A DNA stretch of 11,243 nucleotides from an uncultured Bacilli bacterium (lineage in GTDB: Bacteria > Bacillota_I > Bacilli_A > RF39 > UBA660), in assembly GCA_910586425.1 (NCBI GenBank), contig CAJUHL010000050.1:1-11243 (forward strand), written 5' to 3'. Shown here in pieces: positions 1-7,450 of the stretch (position 1 is its first letter; each line of letters begins with the position of its first letter). Below the pieces are notes generated by a model. The model did no database searches. It was not told the origin of the DNA and saw only the letters and a program-made list of their open reading frames with translations. A program made the translations under genes and the position numbers.

Positions 1-102
1 ATAATCTAAATACTATATGTTGTGGTTGTTTAAATTAGGTTGTTAACATTGATTTTCTAATATAAATTTCTTTATACTTTTCAATAATCTGTAGATCATT
101 TG

Positions 103-321
103 TTATAAAAATGCATTTTTTGACTTAATTAATACATTATTCTTAACAAGAATATTTAGTGCTTTACGGATTGTTTCTGGGCTCGTTCCAAACTCTCTGG
201 ATAATCTCATTATCGATTGGAGTATACTTCCGGTTCTATAATTTCCTTTACATATTTGCGAAAATATTTCATCTGAAACTCCACAATGCAAACGTTCTGA
301 AATGATAATATCTTTTCTCAT
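103..321 (-). CDS. Short GntR-family (YtrA-like) transcriptional regulator, probably frameshifted at its C-terminus
   Basis: A winged-helix DNA-binding domain of the GntR type: an early I-x-x-x-I-x-x-G-x-Y-x-x-G segment, then a helix-turn-helix with L-S-R-E-F-G-T-S-P-E-T-I-R-K-A-L and N-N-V-L-I as the start of the wing. I chose the ATG at 321 because AGGA lies five bases upstream; an ATG at 333 has no properly spaced site. The frame stops at 103-105, just where the wing should end. One extra T in the T5 run at 107-111 would open a frame to 35-37 reading I-T-N-D-L-Q-I-I-E-K-Y-K-E-I-Y-I-R-K, which resembles the helix following the wing in small YtrA-type regulators. Members of that group often sit beside ABC transporter genes, as here, and repress them in response to cell-envelope or peptide stress. 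Control of the upstream peptide operon is inferred only. The gene may be a recent pseudogene or may slip at the T run. Confidence 0.7.
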   Translation of the reverse strand: MRKDIIISERLHCGVSDEIFSQICKGNYRTGSILQSIMRLSREFGTSPETIRKALNILVKNNVLIKSKNAFL

Positions 322-363
322 ATTTTTCCTCATTCTTTCAAGTGTACTTAAACATTTTGTAAT

Positions 364-372
364 ATTATATCA
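364..372 (-). promoter_or_regulatory. Extended -10 promoter for the GntR gene
   Basis: On the minus strand this reads TGATATAAT, a perfect TATAAT hexamer with the TG-n extension that can replace a -35 element in SigA promoters. It ends about 43 bases before the ATG at 321. No good -35 hexamer is seen at 16-18 bases. It suggests that the regulator is transcribed separately from, or in addition to, the operon ending at 442. Confidence 0.45.
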
Positions 373-441
373 CTCATCAATAGATTAACTCATATAGTCC
401 AAAATTATCTCAATGATATTTAAAAATACAGTTCAATAACT

Positions 442-2040
442 CTATAGTTGTATAGTCCGCTCCATATATTGAAGTAATTCCGTGTCATGTGTAATAAATA
501 TGCACGTTTTTTCTTTAAAAGCATATTTAATTGCATTCTCTATTATTGCCTTTGATTCTATATCTAGATTAGCTGTAGCTTCATCAAATATTAAAACATC
601 TGCATTTAATATTAACATTCGAGCTATCGCTATTTTTTGTTTTTGCCCACCTGACAAATTTTTTCCACCTTCAGAAATATACATATCTAAATTTATTTCG
701 TCCCACCCACTTTTTGAAAGAGCTTCCTTTATTTCCAAATCTGTTGTCTTTTCTCTAACCAATTTTAAATTTTCTCTCAAACTACCTGAAAACAGAAAAA
801 TATTCTGTGAAACTATTCCTATTCTTCTTCTTAATGATGATGCATCGATTTCATTTATATCAATATCATTTATGAAAATTACCCCTCTATTTACTTGATA
901 TAATTTCAATATTAATTTTATTATAGTAGATTTTCCGCTACCATTTGCTCCCACAAGAGCAATTTTTTCTTTATCACCAATAGTAAATGTTTTATTGGCA
1001 AATACATTTTTCTTATTATCATAAGAAAATGTGACATCCTTAAACTCTATTTTCTTAATTCTTCCAGTCATCTCTGTTCCTATATTGCTCTCAGTTTCCA
1101 CCGTAAATAAAAGTGCTACTCTTTTCAATGCTGCTATAGCTGGCTGTATCATCATATTAAAATTTGAAAATAGTTGAATTGGCATAAATATAATTGCAGC
1201 ATACTGTGAAATTGCAATATACTCTCCAATAGTTAAAGTATCTCCAATTATTAATATTCCAGCTACAAGTAATAAAATAACCGAGGAAATATTAGTTAGT
1301 GCTTGAACCCCCTCTGACCCTAAACTTAAAAGTTTGCCTTTTTTTGCAGTTTTTTTCGCCACTTCACTAATTTGCTTATTCACTTCTAAAATTCTTTTTT
1401 TCTCTATATTTAAACTTTTAACTTCTGCAATTCCCCCAATGTTTTCTTGCATTTTACCAGATGTTTGAGCAGTTGCTTCCAATAATGCCTTTGAAGCACT
1501 CCTTAAATTTTTACTTGTATATCGAGTCATAAAGAAAAAAAATGGAGCTATCCCCAATATCACAAATAACAATTTCTTTTCCATTGTAAATACAATAGAT
1601 ATAGCACCAATGAAAGAAATACAACTTACTAAAAACTGAACAAATATAGGCGAAAAAATCACATTTATACTATCCACCTCTCTTATTCGTTCCGTAATGT
1701 ATCCATTTTGTTGCTTATCAAAATATGGCATTGGCATTTGTAATATTCTTTCAAAGAGCCCCTTTTTTAGTTCACTTATGAACGTACTGCTAACATAACT
1801 AAGTATCACACCAAGTGCATATTTAATGCCAAAACTCAAGATATATATGATAACTAAAATTATCGAAAAAGAAACTATAATATTCACTTTATTTTTATAA
1901 ATCCCTTCATCTAAAATAATTTTAGATATATAAGGTGGCAATATTGTTGCCAGCGAAGATAAAAGTGTACATACAAATGCAAGAATAATTTTCCCTTTAA
2001 GTTTCTTGATATATTTTAATAAAAACGTGTAATTTTTCAT
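442..2040 (-). CDS. ABC exporter, fused membrane and ATPase domains, for the modified peptide
   Basis: A 532-residue half-transporter that should work as a homodimer in the cytoplasmic membrane. The N-terminal half has about six hydrophobic segments (roughly 18-38, 52-75, 130-150, 155-173, 247-267, 275-295). The ATPase domain starts near 330 and is complete: Walker A G-A-N-G-S-G-K-S-T at 364-372, Q-loop Q412, signature LSGGQ 462-466, Walker B ending D486-E487, and H-loop H518. There is no N-terminal C39 peptidase domain, so it should not cut a double-glycine leader; this fits the two separate peptidases encoded upstream. The start is supported by GGAGAAG a few bases before the ATG. It is the last gene of the operon, 97 bases after the S9 peptidase, and the GntR gene follows. 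Export of the product is inferred from position; self-immunity by efflux is equally possible. Confidence 0.9.
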   Translation of the reverse strand: MKNYTFLLKYIKKLKGKIILAFVCTLLSSLATILPPYISKIILDEGIYKNKVNIIVSFSIILVIIYILSFGIKYALGVILSYVSSTFISELKKGLFERILQMPMPYFDKQQNGYITERIREVDSINVIFSPIFVQFLVSCISFIGAISIVFTMEKKLLFVILGIAPFFFFMTRYTSKNLRSASKALLEATAQTSGKMQENIGGIAEVKSLNIEKKRILEVNKQISEVAKKTAKKGKLLSLGSEGVQALTNISSVILLLVAGILIIGDTLTIGEYIAISQYAAIIFMPIQLFSNFNMMIQPAIAALKRVALLFTVETESNIGTEMTGRIKKIEFKDVTFSYDNKKNVFANKTFTIGDKEKIALVGANGSGKSTIIKLILKLYQVNRGVIFINDIDINEIDASSLRRRIGIVSQNIFLFSGSLRENLKLVREKTTDLEIKEALSKSGWDEINLDMYISEGGKNLSGGQKQKIAIARMLILNADVLIFDEATANLDIESKAIIENAIKYAFKEKTCIFITHDTELLQYMERTIQL

Positions 2041-2062
2041 AAATACTTCTCCATTCTCAAAA

Positions 2063-2087
2063 TAATTCTAAATATATTTTAGAATTA
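2063..2087 (-). promoter_or_regulatory. AT-rich hairpin between the S9 peptidase and ABC exporter genes
   Basis: Perfect 10-bp arms (TAATTCTAAA and TTTAGAATTA) flank a 5-base loop, and on the minus strand the stem is followed by TTTTG. It lies about 23 bases before the exporter start. It could reduce read-through or mark an RNA processing point; the stem is weak, so a full terminator is unlikely. Confidence 0.35.
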
Positions 2088-2137
2088 AATTATATTTTCT
2101 TTATTTTAACGCATATATACTTTACGAGAAAATATGA

Positions 2138-4006
2138 TTAACGGATAAACAATATGTCCTTCAAATTTCCGTATATTATTATATTCTCATTTTTGATCTC
2201 CATTTTTCTGCTATGATAACTCTGTAATAAAAAATAGGATAAAAATTTATCCAATATCGTATATAAACAAATCTTATTTTCTATTTTTTTCACTGAATGT
2301 CCTTCACCTGAAAACAATACTCCTAATACATTTACATCTTTTGTCATCATCTTTTGGATCATTTCAACACTTTCTCTATAGTTCACTATTGGATCATTAA
2401 TGCCATGTATAAGCAACAAAGAGGACGTATTGCAATTTATTTTAAAAACAGGTGACTGTTCACATACTTTCTCTGAATCATCACTACTTATATAAATTTT
2501 AAATATATCTTTTTGAAATCCTTTATATACCGGATATGATTTTAGGCCTTCTCCTAAATTAGATACACCTCCTATAGATATCCCACAAGTAAAAAAATCT
2601 GGACGTTCTGTAATTCCTAGTTGTGCCAGATATCCACCAAACGAATTTCCCATGATTGCAACATTCTTTATATCTAGTCTCTTTTCCTTTATAATATTAC
2701 TTGTTGATGCAACAATATCTTCATTCAAAACCTTTACCCAATCTCTTGCAGCTGCATTTAAAAAAGTTTTACCAAATCCCTGAGATCCTCTATAGTTTAT
2801 CGTTAAAACATAAAAACCTTTACTAACCAACCATTGGTGCAAATATATAAATTTACAAGTATCTCTTTGCCATGGACCACCATGCAAAAATACAATAAGC
2901 CCTTTGTTATGACAAGTTTTTGGTTCCATTAAATAACACAGTATTTTGTCCTCATAGGAATTTTCTGTTACTATTGCCTGTTTTTTCACATACAATTCTT
3001 TATTTTCATCCCTATGTTCATTAAGTAAGAGTGTTATTTTTTCTTCTTTTTTTTCAAATAAAACATATTGTAATGGGTAATCAGAATTACTATACTCTAC
3101 TATCCACCTATTCCCATCACTACTCGTGCTTACTATGCTCATATCTCCAGCATTGAAAGATTGTAAAAGTTTAAAAACACTTTCTGTTTCATTATTAAAA
3201 CACTTCCAAAATTTCCGTTTATAGTAAAATGCTACTGCGGCAATATCTCCAGATACAGGATCAATAAATGATTCATCTACATCAACCCTATTTGAAAAAG
3301 CTAAAATATTCGTTTTACAATTATCTAAATTCATTTTACTAATGACACTCTTATCTCTATTTCTTGAATCTCTCAATAAAAGCTGATTATCAGCAGTAAC
3401 GCATAATGGAAATGTTCCAAAAAAATCATTCGCATCAATTTTAGTCATAGTTACCTTTTTTTCTATGTTATCTATATAATAAGAGCCATCCGTATTCATT
3501 TTACACCCCAATCTTACTCTATGCTTAGAATCAAATATTAGTCTAAAATACGAATCATTTTTATATACTAATTCCATTTTCCAATTCTCTATATCTAATC
3601 GATAAATATCAAAAAATTGTGGGTTTCGGCGGTTAATGCCTAAAACTGCACTGTCTACTTTTTTATCAATTCCATATATTTTCACTTGACAATTGTCTAT
3701 ATTAATTTCTTTATCAATTTTATTCTCGTATACATTATACCTATGTATATTCCACATACCATTATTAAGAGGATCACTTATCAAGAGTATATATTTAGTG
3801 GAATAAGACCATAAATATCCTACAATATTTGTAAATTTTCTTTTACAAATAAATTGCTTTCTGTTTAAAGAATCACAACTAAAAAAGACTAGTTGTTCTC
3901 CATCTACGTCCTTTTTAATAAAACTTATCAATTTACCATCCGGACTTATTTTAACTCCCCTAATCGAATTTCCCTGGCATAAGTCTTCAAATGACATTGC
4001 TTTCAT
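2138..4006 (-). CDS. S9-family (prolyl oligopeptidase/acylaminoacyl peptidase-like) serine peptidase
   Basis: A 622-residue protein with the two-part S9 layout: a beta-propeller-like N-terminal region (about 15-330, starting with an S-P-D-G strand motif at 21-24) and an alpha/beta hydrolase from about 345. The hydrolase keeps the oxyanion-region H-G-G (375-377), the nucleophile elbow G-N-S-F-G-G with Ser455, Asp538 in H-G-I-N-D, and His570 in G-E-G-H, so it should be active. No signal peptide is seen, so it is probably cytosolic. Enzymes of this clan cut short peptides that fit inside the propeller cavity. In this operon it probably trims the modified peptide or degrades removed leader fragments; that is inference. 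The start has AAAGGA and GGA upstream, and the gene begins 55 bases after the subtilase stop. The last 25 residues run past the usual hydrolase end. Confidence 0.88.
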   Translation of the reverse strand: MKAMSFEDLCQGNSIRGVKISPDGKLISFIKKDVDGEQLVFFSCDSLNRKQFICKRKFTNIVGYLWSYSTKYILLISDPLNNGMWNIHRYNVYENKIDKEINIDNCQVKIYGIDKKVDSAVLGINRRNPQFFDIYRLDIENWKMELVYKNDSYFRLIFDSKHRVRLGCKMNTDGSYYIDNIEKKVTMTKIDANDFFGTFPLCVTADNQLLLRDSRNRDKSVISKMNLDNCKTNILAFSNRVDVDESFIDPVSGDIAAVAFYYKRKFWKCFNNETESVFKLLQSFNAGDMSIVSTSSDGNRWIVEYSNSDYPLQYVLFEKKEEKITLLLNEHRDENKELYVKKQAIVTENSYEDKILCYLMEPKTCHNKGLIVFLHGGPWQRDTCKFIYLHQWLVSKGFYVLTINYRGSQGFGKTFLNAAARDWVKVLNEDIVASTSNIIKEKRLDIKNVAIMGNSFGGYLAQLGITERPDFFTCGISIGGVSNLGEGLKSYPVYKGFQKDIFKIYISSDDSEKVCEQSPVFKINCNTSSLLLIHGINDPIVNYRESVEMIQKMMTKDVNVLGVLFSGEGHSVKKIENKICLYTILDKFLSYFLLQSYHSRKMEIKNENIIIYGNLKDILFIR

Positions 4007-4061
4007 CTTACATCCATTCCTTTCATTTCAATAAAAAGCACAACATCTAGAATCCTTTCTC

Positions 4062-5582
4062 TCACTTCAAAAATAACTTTTCCAAGTCGCTATATAGCTG
4101 TTTCAAATCATATAACGTAAAATAAGAATCTGGTAATCTTAAGTCATTTGGTTCAGTTACAGTTTTAATATTTGTATAAGAACAAAGCATTGTGTAATTT
4201 ACAAAAAATTTTTTTAATATAATATTAGGGTATATCTTTTCAATAAGGGAAACACTCTCTTCTATCATATTAATATCCTCGCCTATAACAATAACAGCTT
4301 CCGGATTAGCAGCAAGCATAATTATTTGATTTGTTATAGTTTGAAGCTTAAATACACTATCCACAACTTTCCCTTCAATTTCCATAAATATAGCATTTGC
4401 ATCTCCGTATTTATTCCCAATAGAGTCAATCAAGCTTTTAATTAATAAATACTTTTTTTCTTCATTAAGTTCGCATATTGAATTTTGATAACTATATTCA
4501 ACATCTTCAAAATATACTCCTTCATTCCCTGTTACAATACTTTTTATTTTATCTCTATTACATTTTGCATACTCACTAAAGATGTTAATAAGAAGTAATG
4601 GCAGGTGTGTATAATTGCTTATATTCAAAATTGCAATTACTGGCTTATTATTTCTAAATATATGATTGACATGCAAATCGTCTATAAAATCTTTATCGGG
4701 TATAAAATCCTCTGCTTTCATCTGTTGAAGATCTTTATATCTAATATTGCCTCCCAAATGCTTAATCCTATGTTTAAATTGTGAAAACAAAAATTTTTCT
4801 AATTGGCTCGATTTAACTAATAAATCATTACCAAAGCTACACATGTTCCAATTATTTTCTACATATACTTTCTTTGTATTTTTATAAAAATCAAAATCTA
4901 TATTATTTATTATACTATTCTCCCAAACTTTTTTTGAATTATCTATCAAAAAACGCTTAGCTTGTGTCAAAGTTGTATCATTATTAACATATCCACAAAG
5001 CATACCTGTAACATAGGCTGCAGCATAGCTAGTTCCCCATACTTTATCTGCTCCTACTATAGAAGAAAAATTATTATGTTTCATTCTGCTATAAAATTGA
5101 ATTCCAGCAGACTCTGTATATAACAACTCCTCATCACCTCTTACACCCCCGACGCCAATTACAGTATCCCAGTATGCAGGAATACATGGTTTTCCGGTAT
5201 TTTCAGCAGCGGCTATAATTATTACACCTTTGGTATATGCACTATCACAAATTTGTTTGATGGCAAAATAATTCTTAAATTCGCTAATAGCAATACTTAA
5301 ATTGATGATTTTGATTTCATTTTCTATACACCAATTTATTGCTTCAATAATGTATAAATCTTTTGTTCTCAGTTTATTATCAAAAACTTTTAGTATAACT
5401 ATAACCGCATCTAAAAATTTCTCTTGGATGATTTTCACTATATTAGTACCATGTCCAGTTTTATCTCCAAAATCATTTTCAAATGCGGTCCAACCATAAC
5501 TAGTTCTCTGATAGTCTATATTGGGATTATCCTTTTCCAATCCACTGTCAATTATAGCTATTTTTACTTGAGAATTTTTCAT
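4062..5582 (-). CDS. Cytosolic subtilisin-like (S8) peptidase with a C-terminal domain of unknown function, RiPP maturation
   Basis: A 506-residue protein whose first 225 residues form a compact subtilase domain. The triad is Asp12 in I-A-I-I-D-S-G, His44 in G-H-G-T and Ser185 in G-T-S-Y-A-A, with Asn128 as oxyanion residue. Asp12 lies almost at the N-terminus, so there is no signal peptide and no inhibitory propeptide: it should act inside the cell. Residues about 245-506 are not subtilase. They form an alpha/beta region with strands such as P-V-I-A-I-L-N-I at 314-321 and A-V-I-V-I-G at 429-434, and may match the 'peptide maturation system' domain TIGR04066 that I recall beside S8 peptidases in clostridial clusters (not checked). 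The start overlaps the maturase stop (TAATG) and AGAGGA precedes it, so translation is coupled. Leader removal is the likely job. Its size and fusion separate it from secreted nutritional subtilases. Confidence 0.88.
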   Translation of the reverse strand: MKNSQVKIAIIDSGLEKDNPNIDYQRTSYGWTAFENDFGDKTGHGTNIVKIIQEKFLDAVIVILKVFDNKLRTKDLYIIEAINWCIENEIKIINLSIAISEFKNYFAIKQICDSAYTKGVIIIAAAENTGKPCIPAYWDTVIGVGGVRGDEELLYTESAGIQFYSRMKHNNFSSIVGADKVWGTSYAAAYVTGMLCGYVNNDTTLTQAKRFLIDNSKKVWENSIINNIDFDFYKNTKKVYVENNWNMCSFGNDLLVKSSQLEKFLFSQFKHRIKHLGGNIRYKDLQQMKAEDFIPDKDFIDDLHVNHIFRNNKPVIAILNISNYTHLPLLLINIFSEYAKCNRDKIKSIVTGNEGVYFEDVEYSYQNSICELNEEKKYLLIKSLIDSIGNKYGDANAIFMEIEGKVVDSVFKLQTITNQIIMLAANPEAVIVIGEDINMIEESVSLIEKIYPNIILKKFFVNYTMLCSYTNIKTVTEPNDLRLPDSYFTLYDLKQLYSDLEKLFLK

Positions 5583-6934
5583 TATATCAATTCCTCTAAT
5601 ACATAAGTTTTAATCATAGGGCATAGTTCTCTTCCTGATTCGATCCTGTGTTCATTAACCATAAGCATTTTGGAATAACACATTGCACAGTCTGAAACAT
5701 CTTCACAATTCAAGCAAAATTTTTCTCTTCCCTCTTTAAAATCTACCTTAGACAACTTTTGTACTAATTCTGAACTAAATATATCTTTATAATCTTGTGA
5801 AAAAATATTACCTATTTTTATTTTAGCTGGGGCACAAATTTCAACATCTCCATTAGGCGTAACAGCAATGGTTTGCCAACCAGCACCACAATTTTTTATT
5901 TCATTTATATTCACATTCTTTAACACTTTATCATTGAAAACAATATCACGATATTTTTCGTTAATATTCCTTAACAAATCACCATATTGGGCTTTAAAAT
6001 AACTCTTATAGGATTTCCCTAATATATTGCTTTCATTTTCAATATTTTTTCCTCTACCCCATTCTTCAGAAATACTAATTCCAAAGTGTTTTATTCCTTC
6101 TTTTCTCATTAAATCGCAGACATTTTCAATATCTTCCACATTATCTTCTGTTAACACAATTACAACTCTGACAAGAAAATCGTTTTCCTTCAAATATTTA
6201 ATTGTATTCATTGTTTTGGAAAAAGTATTTTTTACTTGTCTCATTTTCTCGCTAACTTCTTCGTTGGAACCATCAATACTAATCTGTATACCGCCAAATT
6301 TTTTTCTATTAACTTTCAATACGGGCAAAATATTTTTGGGAAAATAAACACCATTACTAATAATCGCAACCCAATTAAAGTACTTAAATGCTTCTTCTAA
6401 TATTTCTTTAATATTAGGATGTATCATCGGTTCACCACCTGAAATTTCTAGTACAGTAACACCGTTCTCACTTAATATTTCAAAAATCTTTTTGGCATCT
6501 TTTAAAGGCATATGCCTTCCCTTATATGGACTTGCTTCATTATAGCAATACACACATTTAAGATTACACAACTCTGTTATTTCAACCGTTGCATGACGTG
6601 GCAAAATGAGTTTTCCATCTCCTACTATCTTTAGTTCCTGTTTATTACTAGTGTCGTCTAAGTATAAAATCCCTATATTAATACTATCTTCGATAAATTT
6701 TAAAATACTTTTTTCATCTATATCATACTTCTCCTGCACAATTTTGATGAAGGCTGCTATGTTTGTTTCACCATTAATTAATTTCAAAATTTTGATAGCA
6801 TCAGTTTTCACATCCTTAATGCTTCTTTTAGTTTCAGTTCCAACCGACTTGATTATAACAGCAACATATTGCTCATTAGGATAACGATAAATCAACACAT
6901 GTGGATTAATATGTATATATTGTTCTAAACACAT
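5582..6934 (-). CDS. Radical SAM/SPASM peptide maturase with N-terminal RRE-like domain
   Basis: Likely modifies the two small Cys-rich peptides encoded just upstream. Numbered from the longer ATG at 6976, the radical SAM cluster motif C-N-L-K-C-V-Y-C has C137, C141 and C144, followed by the SAM-binding G-G-E-P at 180-183. The C-terminal SPASM domain has C363, C381, C421, C424, C430, C433 and C452, enough for two auxiliary 4Fe-4S clusters. Residues about 20-108 resemble a PqqD-like recognition element (RRE) that binds leader peptides. I prefer the ATG at 6934 (450 aa) because AAAGGA lies nine bases before it, whereas the ATG at 6976 has none. SPASM maturases of this layout usually form thioether (sactipeptide or ranthipeptide) or carbon-carbon links; which one applies here cannot be read from sequence. 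It may belong to the CcpM-like group of clostridial Cys-rich peptide maturases. Confidence 0.9.
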   Translation of the reverse strand: MCLEQYIHINPHVLIYRYPNEQYVAVIIKSVGTETKRSIKDVKTDAIKILKLINGETNIAAFIKIVQEKYDIDEKSILKFIEDSINIGILYLDDTSNKQELKIVGDGKLILPRHATVEITELCNLKCVYCYNEASPYKGRHMPLKDAKKIFEILSENGVTVLEISGGEPMIHPNIKEILEEAFKYFNWVAIISNGVYFPKNILPVLKVNRKKFGGIQISIDGSNEEVSEKMRQVKNTFSKTMNTIKYLKENDFLVRVVIVLTEDNVEDIENVCDLMRKEGIKHFGISISEEWGRGKNIENESNILGKSYKSYFKAQYGDLLRNINEKYRDIVFNDKVLKNVNINEIKNCGAGWQTIAVTPNGDVEICAPAKIKIGNIFSQDYKDIFSSELVQKLSKVDFKEGREKFCLNCEDVSDCAMCYSKMLMVNEHRIESGRELCPMIKTYVLEELI

Positions 6935-6996
6935 AAATGTACATCCTTTCTTCCTTTTCTTTACGTTAATAAACATAAAAATAATTAATAGAGTCG

Positions 6997-7122
6997 CTAA
7001 ATATTATTCTTCATTCCAGTTAACACAGCTGTTTCAAAATCTGGGATTGGTCCATCTAACAAGCATAAAGTACACGAAGCACATGCTGGTGACTGTGCGT
7101 ATGAATTTTCAAGTTCTAATAT
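6997..7122 (-). CDS. Second Cys-rich RiPP precursor peptide, apparent ATA start codon
   Basis: A 41-codon frame paralogous to the precursor at 7268-7402. It shares E-N-S-Y-A-Q, then P-A-C-x2-C-x2-C-x2-D (C14, C17, C20, D23) and L-D-G-P-I-P-D-F-E. The tails differ: this one ends T-G-M-K-N-N-I and lacks the W-S-E-E-E-E end. No ATG, GTG or TTG is in frame between the upstream in-frame TAA and the conserved segment. A perfect AGGAGG at 7131-7136 is eight bases before an ATA codon, which sits where the paralogue has ATG: both are followed by CTT as codon 4. So either AUA is used as a rare start, or an ATG to ATA mutation has weakened or silenced it. The maturase gene starts 62 bases downstream. 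Confidence 0.7.
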   Translation of the reverse strand: MLELENSYAQSPACASCTLCLLDGPIPDFETAVLTGMKNNI

Positions 7123-7130
7123 AAGTGCCG

Positions 7131-7136
7131 CCTCCT
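7131..7136 (-). promoter_or_regulatory. Ribosome binding site of the second precursor
   Basis: AGGAGG on the minus strand, the strongest Shine-Dalgarno site in the window, eight bases before the ATA codon at 7122. It fixes the start of a gene that has no canonical start codon. Confidence 0.7.
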
Positions 7137-7177
7137 CACTTTTTAATTTTTATAAATATCCATTTAAGAGAATAGAA

Positions 7178-7219
7178 CTCTATGGAAATAGATATGTATC
7201 TTTTTCTACTTCCATAGAG
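7178..7219 (-). promoter_or_regulatory. Intercistronic hairpin between the two precursor genes
   Basis: Two 15-base arms (7178-7192 and 7205-7219) pair with a single mismatch, which can be a G-U pair on one strand, around a 12-base loop. The minus-strand transcript has the stem 48 bases after the first precursor stop, followed by a weak, broken run of T. It is too U-poor for a strong intrinsic terminator. It more likely lowers read-through or protects the 3' end of the first precursor mRNA, so that precursor is made in excess over the enzymes. Confidence 0.6.
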
Positions 7220-7267
7220 ACTCTTTCTCTCACTCTAATTAAAAACTGTAATAACCTACTCTGGCAA

Positions 7268-7402
7268 TTACTCTTCTTCTTCAGACCAGCCTGACAGTAA
7301 TGCCAGTTCAAAATCTGGAACAGGACCATCTAATGCGCACGCTGCACATGCAACACATGCCGGGTTCTGTGCATATGAATTTTCTAAATAAAGCTTATCC
7401 AT
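7268..7402 (-). CDS. Cys-rich RiPP precursor peptide (first gene of the operon)
   Basis: A 44-residue peptide, the likely substrate of the radical SAM maturase. It starts M-D-K-L-Y-L-E-N-S-Y-A-Q and then has a strict three-residue period, C16-x2-C19-x2-C22-x2-D25, followed by G-P-V-P-D-F-E and an acidic tail W-S-E-E-E-E. Only three cysteines are present and no double-glycine site is seen. The start is clear: AAAGGAG is eight bases before the ATG. The segments E-N-S-Y-A-Q-x-P-A and L-D-G-P-x-P-D-F-E are conserved in the paralogue at 6997-7122, so both flanks of the Cys block are under constraint. Cys-to-Asp or Cys-to-neighbour thioethers are plausible for a SPASM enzyme, but unproven. Too short for default gene callers, it is supported by homology between the two copies and by position. 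Confidence 0.85.
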   Translation of the reverse strand: MDKLYLENSYAQNPACVACAACALDGPVPDFELALLSGWSEEEE

Positions 7403-7450
7403 ACTTTTTTCTCCTTTCACTTATTTTTATTTCTCAAGCTTGATGGTTGT

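Noticed and set aside
482..898. Plus-strand 138-codon frame
   Set aside because: Antisense shadow of the ABC ATPase domain; no ribosome site, and the minus-strand frame carries all ATPase motifs.
4007..4061. Seven-codon ORF with a ribosome site in the gap between the S8 and S9 genes
   Set aside because: AAAGGA six bases before an ATG in AT-rich DNA is easily due to chance, and the product shows nothing recognisable.
6027..6347. Plus-strand 106-codon frame, and a similar one at 6606-6884
   Set aside because: Shadows of the radical SAM gene; low-complexity Ser/Phe/Ile translations typical of antisense AT-rich coding DNA.
6935..6976. ATG at 6976 as maturase start
   Set aside because: It adds a Lys-rich 14-residue extension with no ribosome site; AAAGGA precedes the ATG at 6934.
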